NCBI GenBank assembly: GCA_027924585.1
Contig: BSBM01000904.1
Span: 22,157,001 to 22,221,000, forward strand
DNA from: Larix kaempferi
Lineage: Eukaryota; Streptophyta; Pinopsida; Pinales; Pinaceae
DNA: 64,000 nucleotides
Direction: 5' to 3'
Position 1 is the first letter of the stretch, and the number at the start of each line of letters is the position of its first letter. Made by a program: the position numbers and the translations under genes. This document shows positions 24,866-36,453 of this stretch, piece by piece. The notes below the pieces were generated by a model. The model saw only the letters and a list, made by a program, of their open reading frames with translations, made no database searches and was not told the origin of the DNA.

Positions 24866-24883
24866 TCCCCGGCAACGGCGCCA
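24866..24883 (-). other. Primer-binding site 2, tRNA-Asp type (internal copy)
   Basis: This is an identical 18-base TCCCCGGCAACGGCGCCA located 87 bases further into the element. It is followed on the plus strand by AAATGTT, mimicking the LTR junction of site 1. Confidence 0.92.
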
Positions 24884-24952
24884 AAATGTTTGGCAAAGAG
24901 AAGGGGAGGAGAGCTAAAAAATAATATATCGAACCAGGGTAAGCCTATGCCT

Positions 24953-24970
24953 TCCCCGGCAACGGCGCCA
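24953..24970 (-). other. Primer-binding site 1, tRNA-Asp type (adjacent to 5' LTR)
   Basis: The plus strand reads TCCCCGGCAACGGCGCCA, the 3'-terminal 18 bases of plant tRNA-Asp including CCA. The sense strand is thus complementary to that tRNA. It lies three bases from the 5' LTR boundary at 24974. Confidence 0.92.
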
Positions 24971-24973
24971 AAA

Positions 24974-27900
24974 TGTTATCACCTAAGCTGTAGTTACCCC
25001 TATGGATGGATCCAGTCATGGATGGCAATAGGGAAGGGCAACTCAAAAGGTGCAACCACGATCACCTCGACCTCCAATATATATGGTTGTCACGCCAGTC
25101 GAGGCAACCTTCGCTTTATGTTATCTAGCCCAGACAACAAAGGGGGAGACCCGATCAGCTCCCGACAGGAGAGATCAAAACCAAGACACCAAATCAGGGT
25201 ATTTCTAAGTGAAGTTAGGTGTATGGTTTATCCTAGACCTAAGGGTAAAGTCACAAGCCAAGTGAGGGGTTCAATAGGTATAGCTTTGGTTCATAGTTGA
25301 TGTAAGAGTGACTTATAATGTTTGTAGTGAGATCTAGGGCTAGTGTACTAGTTCAATATTGGAAAGTCCACTGCCTTGGGAACCGTATCCAATGCAGGGT
25401 AGTTAAGGGTTGTATTGGGGCTAGCTAGTACAAATGACAAGTTTGACCATGATACATGATAGCTTCAAGGGTTTGGTTCACCATGCATAGGTCAATCCAC
25501 AAGTCAATCCAACAATCTAGGAAAGTCGAATTATCTTGGAGAGAAACCAGTGCCTTGGGATTTGGGAAGTGGAGTCAAAGTAGGGTTGACTTGTGGTTTA
25601 GGACTCCTAGTACTTGGGACAAGTGGGCAATAGAGGTCTTGATGGATGAATGAGTCTAGATCTAGGTTTGACCAAAGTGGACCACAATCCCTTAAAACAA
25701 GGAATGCAATCCCCAAGGCAAGATTTGACAAAGTGACAGTCTAGACCTAGGTTTTGAATTATTCCGGTTTCAGATCTCCAAAAATCTCAAGTACCCAGTT
25801 CCTGGAAGTGAGTCAACTCACTTCTCCAAGGTGGTGCGACTTTGCCCAAGGAGGCTAAAAAGTGGGGTTAGGTGGGTCAAAACAAGTCGGATGGCATCCA
25901 AACTTTAGATCCGGGTAGATCGGTCAAGTAGGAGTATGGATCTGTAATTTCGTGGTAATCCAACGGTTAGATCTTAGTAGATCTGAGTTTAAGGGTTCCA
26001 AGTGGTCCAAAATGGGGATTAAATCCCTTAAAATGTGGAATGGGGCCCACAAGGTAAATTTCAAGAAAGGGACAACCTGGGTGTATGTTATTTGATGTGT
26101 AGATGTCAAATCAAGTGGAATCTCAAACACCCATGTTCTAGATCTAGGTCAACTTGCTCAAATGGTGAAGTGCGCCTTCCTTGGGAGAAGCTAAGTTGGC
26201 CTGGGAGAGGGGTCAAACGGAAGCCAATCCTCACCAAACTATAGATCCGGGATGCCGTGGATGCTATAGAGGTGGGTTTTCAATATCATGCCCAACAACC
26301 CACTAGATCTCAGTAGATCTAAGAAAATGCAAAATTGGGGTTTTAATTAATTAGGGTTTTAGGTGTTTTTGACAATTGGATAGATCATGGAGATAGAACT
26401 TACCTTGAGATCATACCTGAATGATGTGGATGAGATGCCTTGATGTTGAGGAAGATTCCCGCAGAGATCAAATGAGAGATTGTTGATTTGCTTGCCAATT
26501 TGATGCCCAAGTCCACAAGTGCGCCTTCCTCTACCTGTCAAACCAAGGAATAAAATTCAATCAGTAAGATCAAGTATGGAAGAAATACAAGAGATATGCA
26601 AATAGTAACATGAAATAGAAGGTCCTGGGACAGTAATACTCCCTGTTACCAACGAAGAGCTCCAAAGAAGAAGTAGGGAGAGTCTTCCCCTACCAATACC
26701 TCCTCCTCCAAGCAAATCGGCCTCCACCTGTAGATGCAAAATCGTGGTACAAAAGATATGGCAAACAAGATCTCCAATAACTCAGTGCAAAGGAAGAACC
26801 AACGAACGAACACCAAAAACATTCACCACAACATTGGAGATAGATGCAATAATAATTTTCTATTCCAATAATCCAGAGCCAAAAGTCCCTTTACAATGAG
26901 AGGCTCTCTCCTTTAAATAGGAAGGAGAGGCACCAAAACCCTAACCACTTTTTGAATGAGTGGCTAAGATTAAAAGATACAAATGTCTAATCAATGGTTG
27001 AGATGAGCTCAACAACATAATACATGGATCACACATAAAATATAACATAAGTGGACAAAATCGCCCTAGGAGAGGGGAATCCCACCAAATCATGATGACA
27101 AAATATCATAAGAGGCTCATGGTGGGTCCAAGGGGTAATTTTATCCCTCCTTGGTCAATCCCCATGGCACAATAACCCATAAACAATCATGAAAGTACCA
27201 AATCGTGCCTCCAAGGTGAAGTAGTGTATCTCCAAGGTGAAGTCGTGGTCCTCAAAAGACCCAAAATATCCACAGAAAGTGCCATAAGTGATGGATGCGG
27301 GCCCCGATGAAGCTGAAACTGCAGGGGGAGGTGTGGAAGGTCCCGATCTATCATCACTGATCATCCCATGCCATAACTTTGCCTCAGTAGCCCAAATCGA
27401 TTTCCTCAATAGCCATTTCTACCAATCCTGAAATGCCTCGGGAAACGTGAAACTGCCCAAACTGCCTCCTGGAGTGATGGTGCTGTCATGGTGAGGGTGC
27501 CAATGTGTCCGGGAGGGGGGTAATATGGTAAAAACAAGTGGCTGGACCACCCCCTCCATCATTAGCGCCCTAGGTCAACCAGATAAAAGTCATCTCTGCT
27601 CCGACAGGGCCTCCAACAGACCAAAACTGCACTAGGACAGCCTACTGAGGCTAAATCATCACTGAAAGTGCCCGGAACTGAAAACAAACTGTCCCATTGG
27701 ACTCAGAAGGTCCAAATCCATCCAAGATGTGTACTCATACACCATATGAGTCTCTGCATGATCAAAATAAATATCCAATATACCGGAACATGACCAATAA
27801 TAATGCGCTGTATATATACAAACACTGCTGTAACCCCAGAATCATCATCATAACCCTGTAGCTGCTGCATAGAATCATCCTGTATGTGTACATAGACCAT

Positions 27901-29488
27901 ATATCATCTATCCATATCATCATAAGGTCCAACATCTCATGTCCCATGGTCCTCCATGGTCAAACTAGGTCTAACCAAGACCAAATACAACTCAGACTAT
28001 CATCCATAGCTGCTGCAAGGTGTCAAGGTTAATACATGCTTTACAATTTATTCAAATAGCTTCTATAACACAGAGTAATCATGACTGGCGATCTAAATCC
28101 AAATATATAGTGTCGTTAATTATTATTATTACTCAGACTAGACTTTCAGGACCATACTCACTTCATAGTTGTGATCAATTTGCTAGTGAAGGGTGAAGGC
28201 TGAAATAAATGGCTAGGCTAAGGGATGAATTGACTGACTTGACTTTGTGACACTTCGGCAAGGGAAAGGGAATACACACCATAGTATATACTGAATGAGC
28301 AATAACACAGGGAATGGCGGTGTCTCACAAATGGATGAGTTGTTTAAAGAGGGTTTATTCACCTTCACAGATGCGCACAATCCATAATACAAGCAAGGCC
28401 AGCAATTGTTTAGATATAACATTTAAGTTCCATTGCTTTTTGGGCCTGAGTTTTCCATAGCCTTGATCTATGTGTGTTTACAAACACATTGCATAGATTT
28501 ACATTTATTTTTAGGCTTTCTGCTGCAGGTGTGTTTTTAAGGCACTTGTTTACCTGAGCACTTCTAGGTGTGTCATGGACAACTTGTTTACCTAGGTATT
28601 TATTTTTCCAAAAGATATAACATTTTATTTTTCATGGCCATTTTCATTTGGCATTTCTTTCATATACAAGATATAGCATTTGATTTTTTCCAGATTTTGT
28701 ATTGATGGCAGCACTAAAAGTTTCAGGTTTAGCCAACACAACTTTAGTGACTAGGGGGAATTCTCAAGGAACTCCAACTCACCATAGGTAAGTTTTGTCA
28801 CCAACTCAGAGCCGAGACACAATAAACAAGGAAGCTCATCCAGTACAGAGGCTACAGTGGGGAAAGGTCCTCCATGTCACTAGTCAAGTAGCAAATCAAG
28901 GTAATAATCTAAAAGGTAGGCCACGGATGGATGAAGACAATGAAAAGATGAAGCCAACACTAGCAAGCCATAGTATGGTGTAATGATCACCTCTATTCTC
29001 CCTAAGGAGGGTATGTACCAATGAGTATGAATAGTGAACTTCTAAGTCTGAGTAGGGGCAGTAATATATATATAATAGGTCAACCAGGTCCAAATATCTA
29101 TATGATCGCCAGATCATGACACTAAGTGCTAAGACATGCTATAAGAATAAGTATAAAAGCAATCTAACCATAACACAATAGTATACCTGCTGAGTCATAT
29201 ACCTGAAAGCTCATCAACCTGTACCATCATCTGTCCTCTGAGACTGCTGCTGTAACTCTGGGCACTACTGTCTGCTCTGTACCAATGGCATAATGGCTAT
29301 ATCGGGCATCTCTCTGAGTGTCCTGAAACTCAGTCATGGCATGGGGAATATAACTGCTGTCCACAATCTGATAGTGATCCAATATAGATGCTCATCTCAG
29401 CATCTCAGATGTAAGGGAACTGGCTGAATAGTGTACTGGAATGAGAAAAATAATGTATGGTAGCCCGGCTACTATATATGTGATAACA
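24974..29488 (-). repeat. 5' LTR of the young element
   Basis: This 4515-bp LTR is the driver of transcription in minus sense. A TATA-like box divides it into about 2.57 kb upstream (U3) and about 1.9 kb downstream (R-U5). By eye it differs from 17771-22285 only at 25433. Confidence 0.95.
26911..26920 (-). promoter_or_regulatory. Putative TATA box in the 5' LTR
   Basis: CTATTTAAAG on the minus strand is followed by GGAGAGAGCCTCTCATTG. The same box and leader are conserved in the copies at 5626, 19707 and 32526 and in decayed form near 2576. That conservation makes it the best core-promoter candidate of the family. The start site is inferred, not shown. Confidence 0.6.
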
Positions 29489-29978
29489 GGACCTATGAGA
29501 GGTTGTGGGTAAGATGCCCATGTAATTCTAGTGATTGGAGTGGATATGTTGACTGAGATAGGCACAATGGACCTGTGATAGTTTGATTTCATCAACTCAT
29601 CCATTTGTTGAATTGTGTTTAACAGTTTAAGGTTTTCAAGATGACTATTCTTAGTCTTAGAGAGTGTGACCATCTAGAGGGTTCTTTTAACTTTGCGTCT
29701 TAGATGTGTCGACTGTAGAAGTTGTTGAAGGAGATGGATCTTTGGGAGATTGTAGAAGGGGTTGTTGTTCTTCCCACCAGTGCTACTTTGTTCGCCACAT
29801 AAGAAGAACATTTCCAAAGTGAAGATAATCGTTATGGATTCGATGAAGGACCATTTCATCCCTTACATTAACATTGTGAGAAAGTCATTAATGAGATGTA
29901 TGTAGCGTTGATAACTCTATATCACATTAGGATCCCAGAGTATGATTTATGGCAAGGCACCAAAATGATGAAACACCC
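29489..29978 (+). pseudogene. Copia-type gag remnant (between two insertions)
   Basis: This resumes the element begun at 16836, and the frame near 29710 reads LKEMDLWEIVEGVVVLP. This resembles the N-terminal part of Copia-type Gag polyproteins (leucine-rich segment plus DLWEIVEG). Stops follow (after LFAT near 29800 and again near 29870), so it is dead. It is bounded by the GGACC duplication on the left and by the CACCC duplication (29974-29978) of solo LTR C on the right. Confidence 0.65.
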
Positions 29979-32900
29979 TGTTATCACATTTATAGTAGCC
30001 GGGCTACCATACATTATTTTTCTGACGCCAGTACACTATTCAGCCAGTTCCCCTACATTTGAGATGACGAGATGAGCATCTATATTGGATCACTATCAGA
30101 TTGTGGACAGCAGTTATATTCCCCATGCCATGACTGAGTTTCAGGACACTCAGAAAGATGACCGATGTAGCCATTATACCATTGGTACAGAGCAGACAGT
30201 AGTGCCCAGAGTCACAGCAGCAGTTCCAGAGGACAGATGATGGTACAGGTTGATGTGCATTCACGTATATGACTCAGCAGGTATATCATGGTGTTATGGT
30301 TAGATTGCTTTTATATTTATTCTTATAGCATGTCTTAGCATTTAGTGTCATGATCTGGCGATCATATAGATATATGGACCTGGTTGATCTATTATATATA
30401 TTATACTGTCCCTACTCAGACTTAGAAGTTCACTATTCATACTCATTGGTACACACCCTCCTTAGGGAGAATAGAGGTGATCATTACACCATACTCTGGA
30501 TTGCTAGTGTTGGCTCCATCATTTCATTGTCTTCATCCATCCGTGGCCTACCTTTTAGATTATTACCCTGATTTGCTACTTGACTAGTGACATGGAGGAC
30601 CTTTCCCCACTGTAGCCTCTGTATTGGATGAGCCTCCCTGTTTATTGTGTCTCGGCTCTGAGTTGGTGACAAAACTTACCTATGGTGAGTTGGAGTTCCT
30701 TGAGAATTCCCCCTAGTCATTAAAGTTGTGTTGGCTAAACCTGAAACTTTTAGTGCTGCCATGAATACAAAATCTGGAAAAATGAAATGCTATATCTTGT
30801 ATGTGAAAGAAATGCCAATTGAAAATGGCCATGAAAAATAAAATGTTATATCTTTTGGAAAAATAAATACCTAGGTAAACAAGTTGTCCATGACACACCT
30901 AGAAGTGCTCAGGTAAACAAGTGCCTTAAAAACACACCTGCAGCAGAAAGCCTAAAAATAAATGTAAATCTATGCAATGTGTTTGTAAACACACATAGAT
31001 CAAGGCTATGGAAACTTCAGGCCCAAAAAGCAATGGAATTTAAATGTTATATATAAACAATTGCTGGCCTTATTTGTATTATGGATTGTGCGCATCTGTG
31101 AAGGTGAATAAACCCTCTTTAAACAACTCATCCATTTGTGAGACACCGCCATTCCCTGTGTTATTGCTCATTCAGTATATACTATGGTGTGTATTCCCTT
31201 TCCCTTGCCAAAGTGTCACAAAGTCAAGTCAGTCAAGTCATCCCTTAGCCTAGCCAGTTATTTCAGCCTTCACCCTTCACTAGCAAATTGATCACAACTA
31301 TGAAGTGAGTATGGTCCTGAAAGTCTAGTCTGAGTAATAATAATAATTAACGACACTATATAGTTGGATTTAGATCGCCAGTCATGATTACTCTGTGTTA
31401 TAATTGTTATTCGAATAAGTTATAGAGCATGTATTAGCCTTGGTACCTTGCAGCAGCTATGGATGATGGTCTGAGTTGTATTTGGTCTTGGTTAGACCTA
31501 GTTTGACCATGGAGGACCATGGGACATGAGATGTTGGACCTTATGATGATATGGATAGATGATATATGGTCTATGTACACATACAGGATGATTCTATGCA
31601 GCAGCTACAGGGTTATGATGATGATTCTTGGGATACAGCAGTGTTTGGCCATTTACAGCACATTATTATTGGCCCTGTTCCGGTATATTGGATATTTATT
31701 TTGATCATGCAGAGATTCATATGGCGTATGAGTACACATCTTGGATAGATTTGGACCTTCTGAGTCCAATGGGACAGTTTGTTTTCAGTTCCGGGCACTT
31801 ACAGTGATGATTGAGCCTCAGTAGGCTGTCCTAATGCAGTTTTGGTCTGTTGGAGGCCCTGTCGGAGCAGAGATGACTTTTATCCGGTTGACCTAGGGCG
31901 CTGATGATGGAGGGGGTGGTCCAGCCACTTGTTTTTACCATATTACCCCCCTCCCGGACACATTGGTGCCCTCACCTTGACAGCGCCATCACTCCAGAGG
32001 CTGTTTGGGCAGTTTCACGCTTCCCGAGGCATTTCAGGATTGGTAGAAATGGCTATTGAGGAAATCGATTTGGGCTACTGAGGCAAAGTTATGGCATGGG
32101 ATGATCAGTGATGATAGATCGGGACCTTCCACACCTTCTCCAGCAGTTTCAGCTTCATCGGGGCCCGCATCCATCACTTATGGCATTTTCTGTGGATTTT
32201 TTGAGGTCTTTTGAGGACCACGACTTCACTAGGGAGGCACGATTTGGTACTTTCATGATTATGTATTGGTTATTGTGCCATGGGGATTGACCAAGGAGGG
32301 ATAAAATTACCCCTTGGACCCACCATGAGCCTCTTATGATATTTTGTCATCATGATTTGGTGGGATTCCCCTCTCCTAGGGCGACTTTGTCCACTTATGT
32401 TATATTTTATGTGTGATCCATGTATTATGTTGTTGAGCTCATCTCAACCATTGATTAGACATTTGTATCTTTTAATCTTAGCCACTCATTCAAAAAGTGG
32501 TTAGGGTTTTGGTGCCTCTCCTTCCTATTTAAAGGAGAGAGCCTCTCATTGTAAAGGGTCTTTGGCTCTAGGATTATTGGTATAGAAAAATATTCTTGTG
32601 GAAATTCTTGTGGTCTCCTTTGCATCTGGTGTTCTTAGATGGTGATTGGAAAGTCTATTGCAACCTAGCATTTGGAAATTGTGGTAAGATCTATCTTTTT
32701 TTGGAAATCATTGTTTGTCTACAGGAGGGCGACTTCAACAAGGGCGATTTTGCAAGGCTTCTTCAAATCGACTTTCTTGGCATTCGCTTGTATCAGGGGG
32801 TTATCATTAGTATCATTGTGATCTATGCTATCTTTCTGTTACTTCTTTTGTGACATTAGTCTTATTTCTTGATGCATCAAATCTGATATTGTTGACGTTT

Positions 32901-34482
32901 GTTGTGCAGGAGAGAGGGCGCATTGGCTTCTTGGACCAAATCGATTTGCATAGAAACTACCTCAAAGCTTCCAAATTGATCGGGATTGCATAGATCATCA
33001 TCATCAAGGCATCTACAAGGTTATCCAGGTAAGATCCACAGGTTTGTTTCTCTTTCCTTTATCCAATCCATTGACATAACTCATAAATTGTTAAAACCCT
33101 AAATATTTCAAAAACCCCCAATTTACGTTTTCTCAGATCTACTTAGATCTAGTGGGTTGTTGGGCATGATATTGAAAACCCACCTCTATAGCATCCACGG
33201 CATCCCGGATCTATAGTTTGGTGAGGATTGGCTTCCGTTTGACCCCTCTCCCAAGCCAACTTAGCTTCTCCCAAGGAAGGCGCACTTCACCATTTGAGCA
33301 AGTTGACCTAGATTTAAGTGATGGGTGTTTGAGATTCCACTTGATTTGACATCTACACATCAAATAACATACACCCAGGTTGTCCCTTTCTTGAAATTCA
33401 CCTTGTGGGCCCCATTCCACATTTTAAGGGATTTAATCCCCATTTTGGACCACTTGGAACACTAAAACTCAGATCTACTAAGATCTAACCGGTGGATTGC
33501 CACGAAATTATAGATCCATACTCCTACCTGACCGATCTACTAGGATCTAAAGTTTGGATGCCATCCGACATGATTTGACCCACCTAAACCCCAGTTGAAG
33601 CCTCCTTGGGTAAAGTCGCACCACCTTGGAGAAGTGAGTTCACTCACTTCTAGGAACTGGGTACTTGAGATTATTGCAGATCTGAAACCGAAATAATTCA
33701 AAACCTAGGTCTAGACTGTCACTTTGTCAAATCTTGCCTTGGGGACTGCATTCCTTGTTTTAAGGGATTGTGGTCCACTTGGGTTAAACCTAGATCTAGA
33801 CACATTCAACTATCAAGACCTATACTGTCCACTTATCTCATGTTGTAGGAGTCCTAAACCATAAGTCAACCCCACTTTGACTCCACTTCCCAATTCCCAA
33901 GGCACTGGTTTATCTCCAAGACAACCCAACTTTCCTAGATTGTTGGATTGACTTGTGGTTTGACTTTTGCACGGTGGACTAAACCCTTGAAGCTATCATG
34001 TATCATGGTCAAGCTTGTCATCTGTACTAGTTAGCCCCAATACAACCCTTAACTACCCTGCATTGGACACAGTTCCCAAGGCAGTGGACTTTCCAACATT
34101 GAACTAGTACACTAGCCCTAGATCTCACTTCAAACATTATAAGTCACTATTACATCAACTATGAACCAAAGCTATACCTATTGAACCCCTCACTTGGCTT
34201 GTGACTTTACCCTTAGGTCTAGGATAAACCATACACCTAACTTCACTTAGAAATACCTTGATTTGGTGTCTTGGTTTTGATCTCTCCTGTCGGGAGTAGA
34301 TCGGGTCTCCCCCTTTGTTGTCTGGGCTAGATAACATAAAGCGAAGGTTGCCTCGACTGGCGTGACAACCATACATATTTGGAGGTCGAGGTGATCGTGG
34401 TTGCACCTTTTGAGTTGCCCTTCCCTATTGCCATCCATGACTGGATCCATCCATAGGGGTAACTACAGCTTAGGTGATAACA
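29979..34482 (+). mobile_element. Solo LTR 'C' of family 1, with target-site duplication
   Basis: This 4504-bp LTR runs TGTTATCACAT...GGTGATAACA and is flanked by CACCC (29974-29978 and 34483-34487). It is the same family as the young element but in opposite orientation, so sense is plus; the TATA-like CTATTTAAAGG is at about 32526. A segment at about 32595-32960 is replaced or inserted relative to the other copies. There is no internal region, so it is a solo LTR. Confidence 0.93.
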
Positions 34483-35125
34483 CACCCTACACATGGAGGT
34501 CTAGAGCATGAAAGATGGCAGAGACAACAAAACACCCTATATTGAAGGATGCCTAGAGTATAATAGGCATCAAGAAAAGAGGCTCGAAGAGGAATTCCCT
34601 AGCATTGGATGAAGTTAAATGGTAGTTGAAGTGCTTGTTTAGTGAAAGGTGGTCACTTGATAAAAATAATTCCAATCCAAGGGAGCATTTTGGTTGCTTG
34701 ATCATGAATCTACCCCTTGTAAGATGGATGTTTTATGCAAGAAAGAACTTAAATCATATTAAAGTGAATTTATAGGGAATTACACATTATCCGAGGTGGA
34801 TTCCACATATTTGGAGGCATGTTTAGGCTCCTCTAACTATTGTGATGAAACTAGATTTGAAGAATAAGTACTATTGGTTGTTCATTCAATAAGAAGGCTG
34901 ACCTACTTTTGCTACTTCATCTTGGATTTCATATTGTGGTTGTTCTCTTTTTATTTAATGGTTGCACGCTATTCTTGGTTGTAATTTCATGGTTGTGATG
35001 GAGCATCTTATATAAGGGCTCTCACTTTCAATCTTGCATAATGTGAAAATATATTTTGGCTAATTATGGCATATTAGTGAATGAATTCATTACATCTTCT
35101 TCAAAATATTCAAATCCTCTTTCTT
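34483..35125 (+). mobile_element. Copia-type internal remnant and uncertain sequence
   Basis: The first ~150 bases continue the interrupted Copia-type element, because removal of solo LTR C restores AACACCCTACACATGG. Further on the identity is unclear. A TATA-like CTTATATAAGGG near 35010 suggests an LTR promoter fragment. No ORF of note was seen. Confidence 0.45.
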
Positions 35126-35129
35126 CTTT

Positions 35130-35865
35130 ATTTTTACTCCATCACCCAATTGGATAGACATTGGTCTCGGTAGTCCACCATCCCTTTATTTCTAAGGAAT
35201 ATCATAAAAAATGTTTGCTTGGGTTTACCCCCTTGTGTTGGAAAATAATTAGTCTACAATGAGAAGAAGAGTTGTTGTGATGAGAGTGGGAAATCTTCTT
35301 AAATTCCCCTAAGGTTGCACTTCATTCAAGGATTAACAGAGTGTTATCTACCAAAATTTTACCTTCCATGTATTTTTGAGGGCCTTCATTAAGTTCTTCA
35401 TCTTCTTCATCTAGGGATGCATAACAATCCTTAATGGATTCATCTTTAAAATCTCAAATGTTCCCTTCTAGATCTAAATTTTCATCTTCAAAATACTCAT
35501 TGGGTATGGAGGACTCATCATCAACAACATTATGGGGGATGGGTTAATTTTCAAGGGAGTTTCCCTTAATCTGCCATCTTTTACAATAGGTTTTAATACA
35601 ATCATAAAATGAGAAAATTGTCCCTTTGCCTAATCTTTGGAACCAATCTCTTGCACTACCCCTCAAGCTAAGCAAAAATAATATCATCATTACATGTTCA
35701 TATTCAACATTTATTATTGAAGCATATTCCAACAAAGATGCAATATGTTGTAAAGTAAGAGAATTATCATCGTGAAACTTGGGGGAATTAGTAACCCATT
35801 TTCTTGAAGGAGCCTTATTTGGATACCCATGAATGTTAGAAAAATAAAGGATGGGTGTAGATTAA
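35130..35865 (-). pseudogene. Decayed gag-only ORF of a second LTR family
   Basis: The minus-strand frame begins near NIHGYPNKAPSRKWV, then SPKFHDDNSLTLQHIA, then ILFLLSLRGSARDWFQRLG, FYDCIKTYCKRWQ. This is a Retrotrans_gag-like domain with the classic (L)RGxARDWF core. After the first stop the same frame continues as an acidic stretch (DDESSIPNEYFEDENLDLEG, LDEEDEELNEG) and ends in a Trp-rich piece (KGWWTTETNVYP). The order (Gag domain, acidic middle, aromatic end, no zinc knuckle or pol) parallels the intact 593-aa protein at 22750-24531. Several stops show it is dead. Its 5' LTR is probably the sequence starting at 36201. Confidence 0.7.
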
Positions 35866-36200
35866 ATCCTTCCAATCCATATGAACTTCTTCAATTTTGA
35901 AAACCAACAAACAGATTTCTATATATCAATAATCTGAAAATGAAATCTGCAATAGACTTCATAGAATATATCTTCAATGGAGTTTCCAAGGTGAAATTTA
36001 GATATGACTTCATTACTTGATGGTGTGCTCACCTCAAACACATAACAAGGCCTTCAAAATATGCAATAGGACAAAGGACTTTTCCCCCTCATGAAGTTTC
36101 CATATGGGCCATTGATCTTCGAAAACCTGCACTCATAATGTCAAAGTAGCAAGACTACAATTTTTGGGAAATGGACTTTGATCTTGGGAAACTATGCCAA
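35866..36200. other. Leader region of the decayed gag-only element
   Basis: This noncoding stretch lies between the gag remnant and the LTR start. It ends in ATGCCAAAATGTTACAAC, which resembles the GGCGCCAAAATGTTA junction of the young element. It is therefore a plausible decayed tRNA-Asp primer-binding site. Confidence 0.45.
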
Positions 36201-36448
36201 AATGTTACAACAAAAGTTCCCATCCCTTGTTATAAAGTCCTAAAGCACAAGTATGAACCTTGGTTGAACTAAGAAGGGGCCACTGTCACCTCACCACCTT
36301 CTTCTGCTATTTATTGTTAGTTCTCCACTAGCACAAGGGAGGCTTCCCTACTGCTAAGATTGCTAAAGAATAGAAGTGAATGGTCAAGGGATAAATATGC
36401 TTTACAAAACAAATTATGGGGTTTACATAGAAAATAAAGTGAGTGATG
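36201..36448 (-). mobile_element. Family-2 LTR, first piece
   Basis: The piece starts TGTTACAAC (as at 51216). It shares GGGGCCACTGTCACCTCACC and the following ~80 bases with 51290-51380 and, inverted, with 10500-10620. It is interrupted by the solo LTR at 36454. Further pieces probably lie at 39975-40017, 43202-43596, 47012-47151 and 48020-49085. Confidence 0.55.
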
Positions 36449-36453
36449 GTATG

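Larger units (their letters stand above)
24796..24973 (-). repeat. Tandem duplication of the primer-binding module (~87 bp x 2)
   Basis: Two imperfect units (about 24796-24882 and 24883-24969) each contain a GGCAAAGAGAA start, a TCGAAC(T/C)AGGG centre and the tRNA-Asp primer-binding site. Each junction also carries the LTR tip TGTT: AAAATGTTTGGC at 24884, GTGTTATGGC at 24801. The outer boundary shows a third, degenerate trace (CCGGTGCCAAGTGTTA). Confidence 0.85.
17771..29488 (-). mobile_element. Complete young non-autonomous LTR retrotransposon (LARD / TR-GAG type)
   Basis: The element is 11,718 bp: two 4515-bp LTRs (17771-22285 and 24974-29488) around a 2688-bp interior, flanked by GGACC target duplications (17766-17770 and 29489-29493). 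Sense is minus, so the right LTR is the 5' LTR. A primer-binding site matching the 3' end of tRNA-Asp directly adjoins the 5' LTR and is present twice. The interior encodes one intact 593-residue protein with a Gag-like N-terminus and nothing resembling protease, RT, RNase H or integrase. By eye the LTRs differ at one position (18230 G versus 25433 A). The insertion is therefore very recent, or the assembly collapsed real differences. tRNA-Asp priming is common in Ty3/Gypsy Athila/Tat-like elements, so a Ty3-type partner probably supplies the enzymes; this is inference. Confidence 0.95.

Noticed and set aside
24866-24970. Two possible tRNA-Asp genes
   Set aside because: Only the 3'-terminal 18 bases including CCA are present, and no D-arm or anticodon arm precedes them. 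They are primer-binding sites.
17747-29117. Many short ORFs repeated at an offset of 7203 bases (e.g. 18253-18450 and 25456-25653)
   Set aside because: They are identical because they lie in the two LTRs of one element. In solo LTRs B and C the same frames are broken or altered, so they are not genes.
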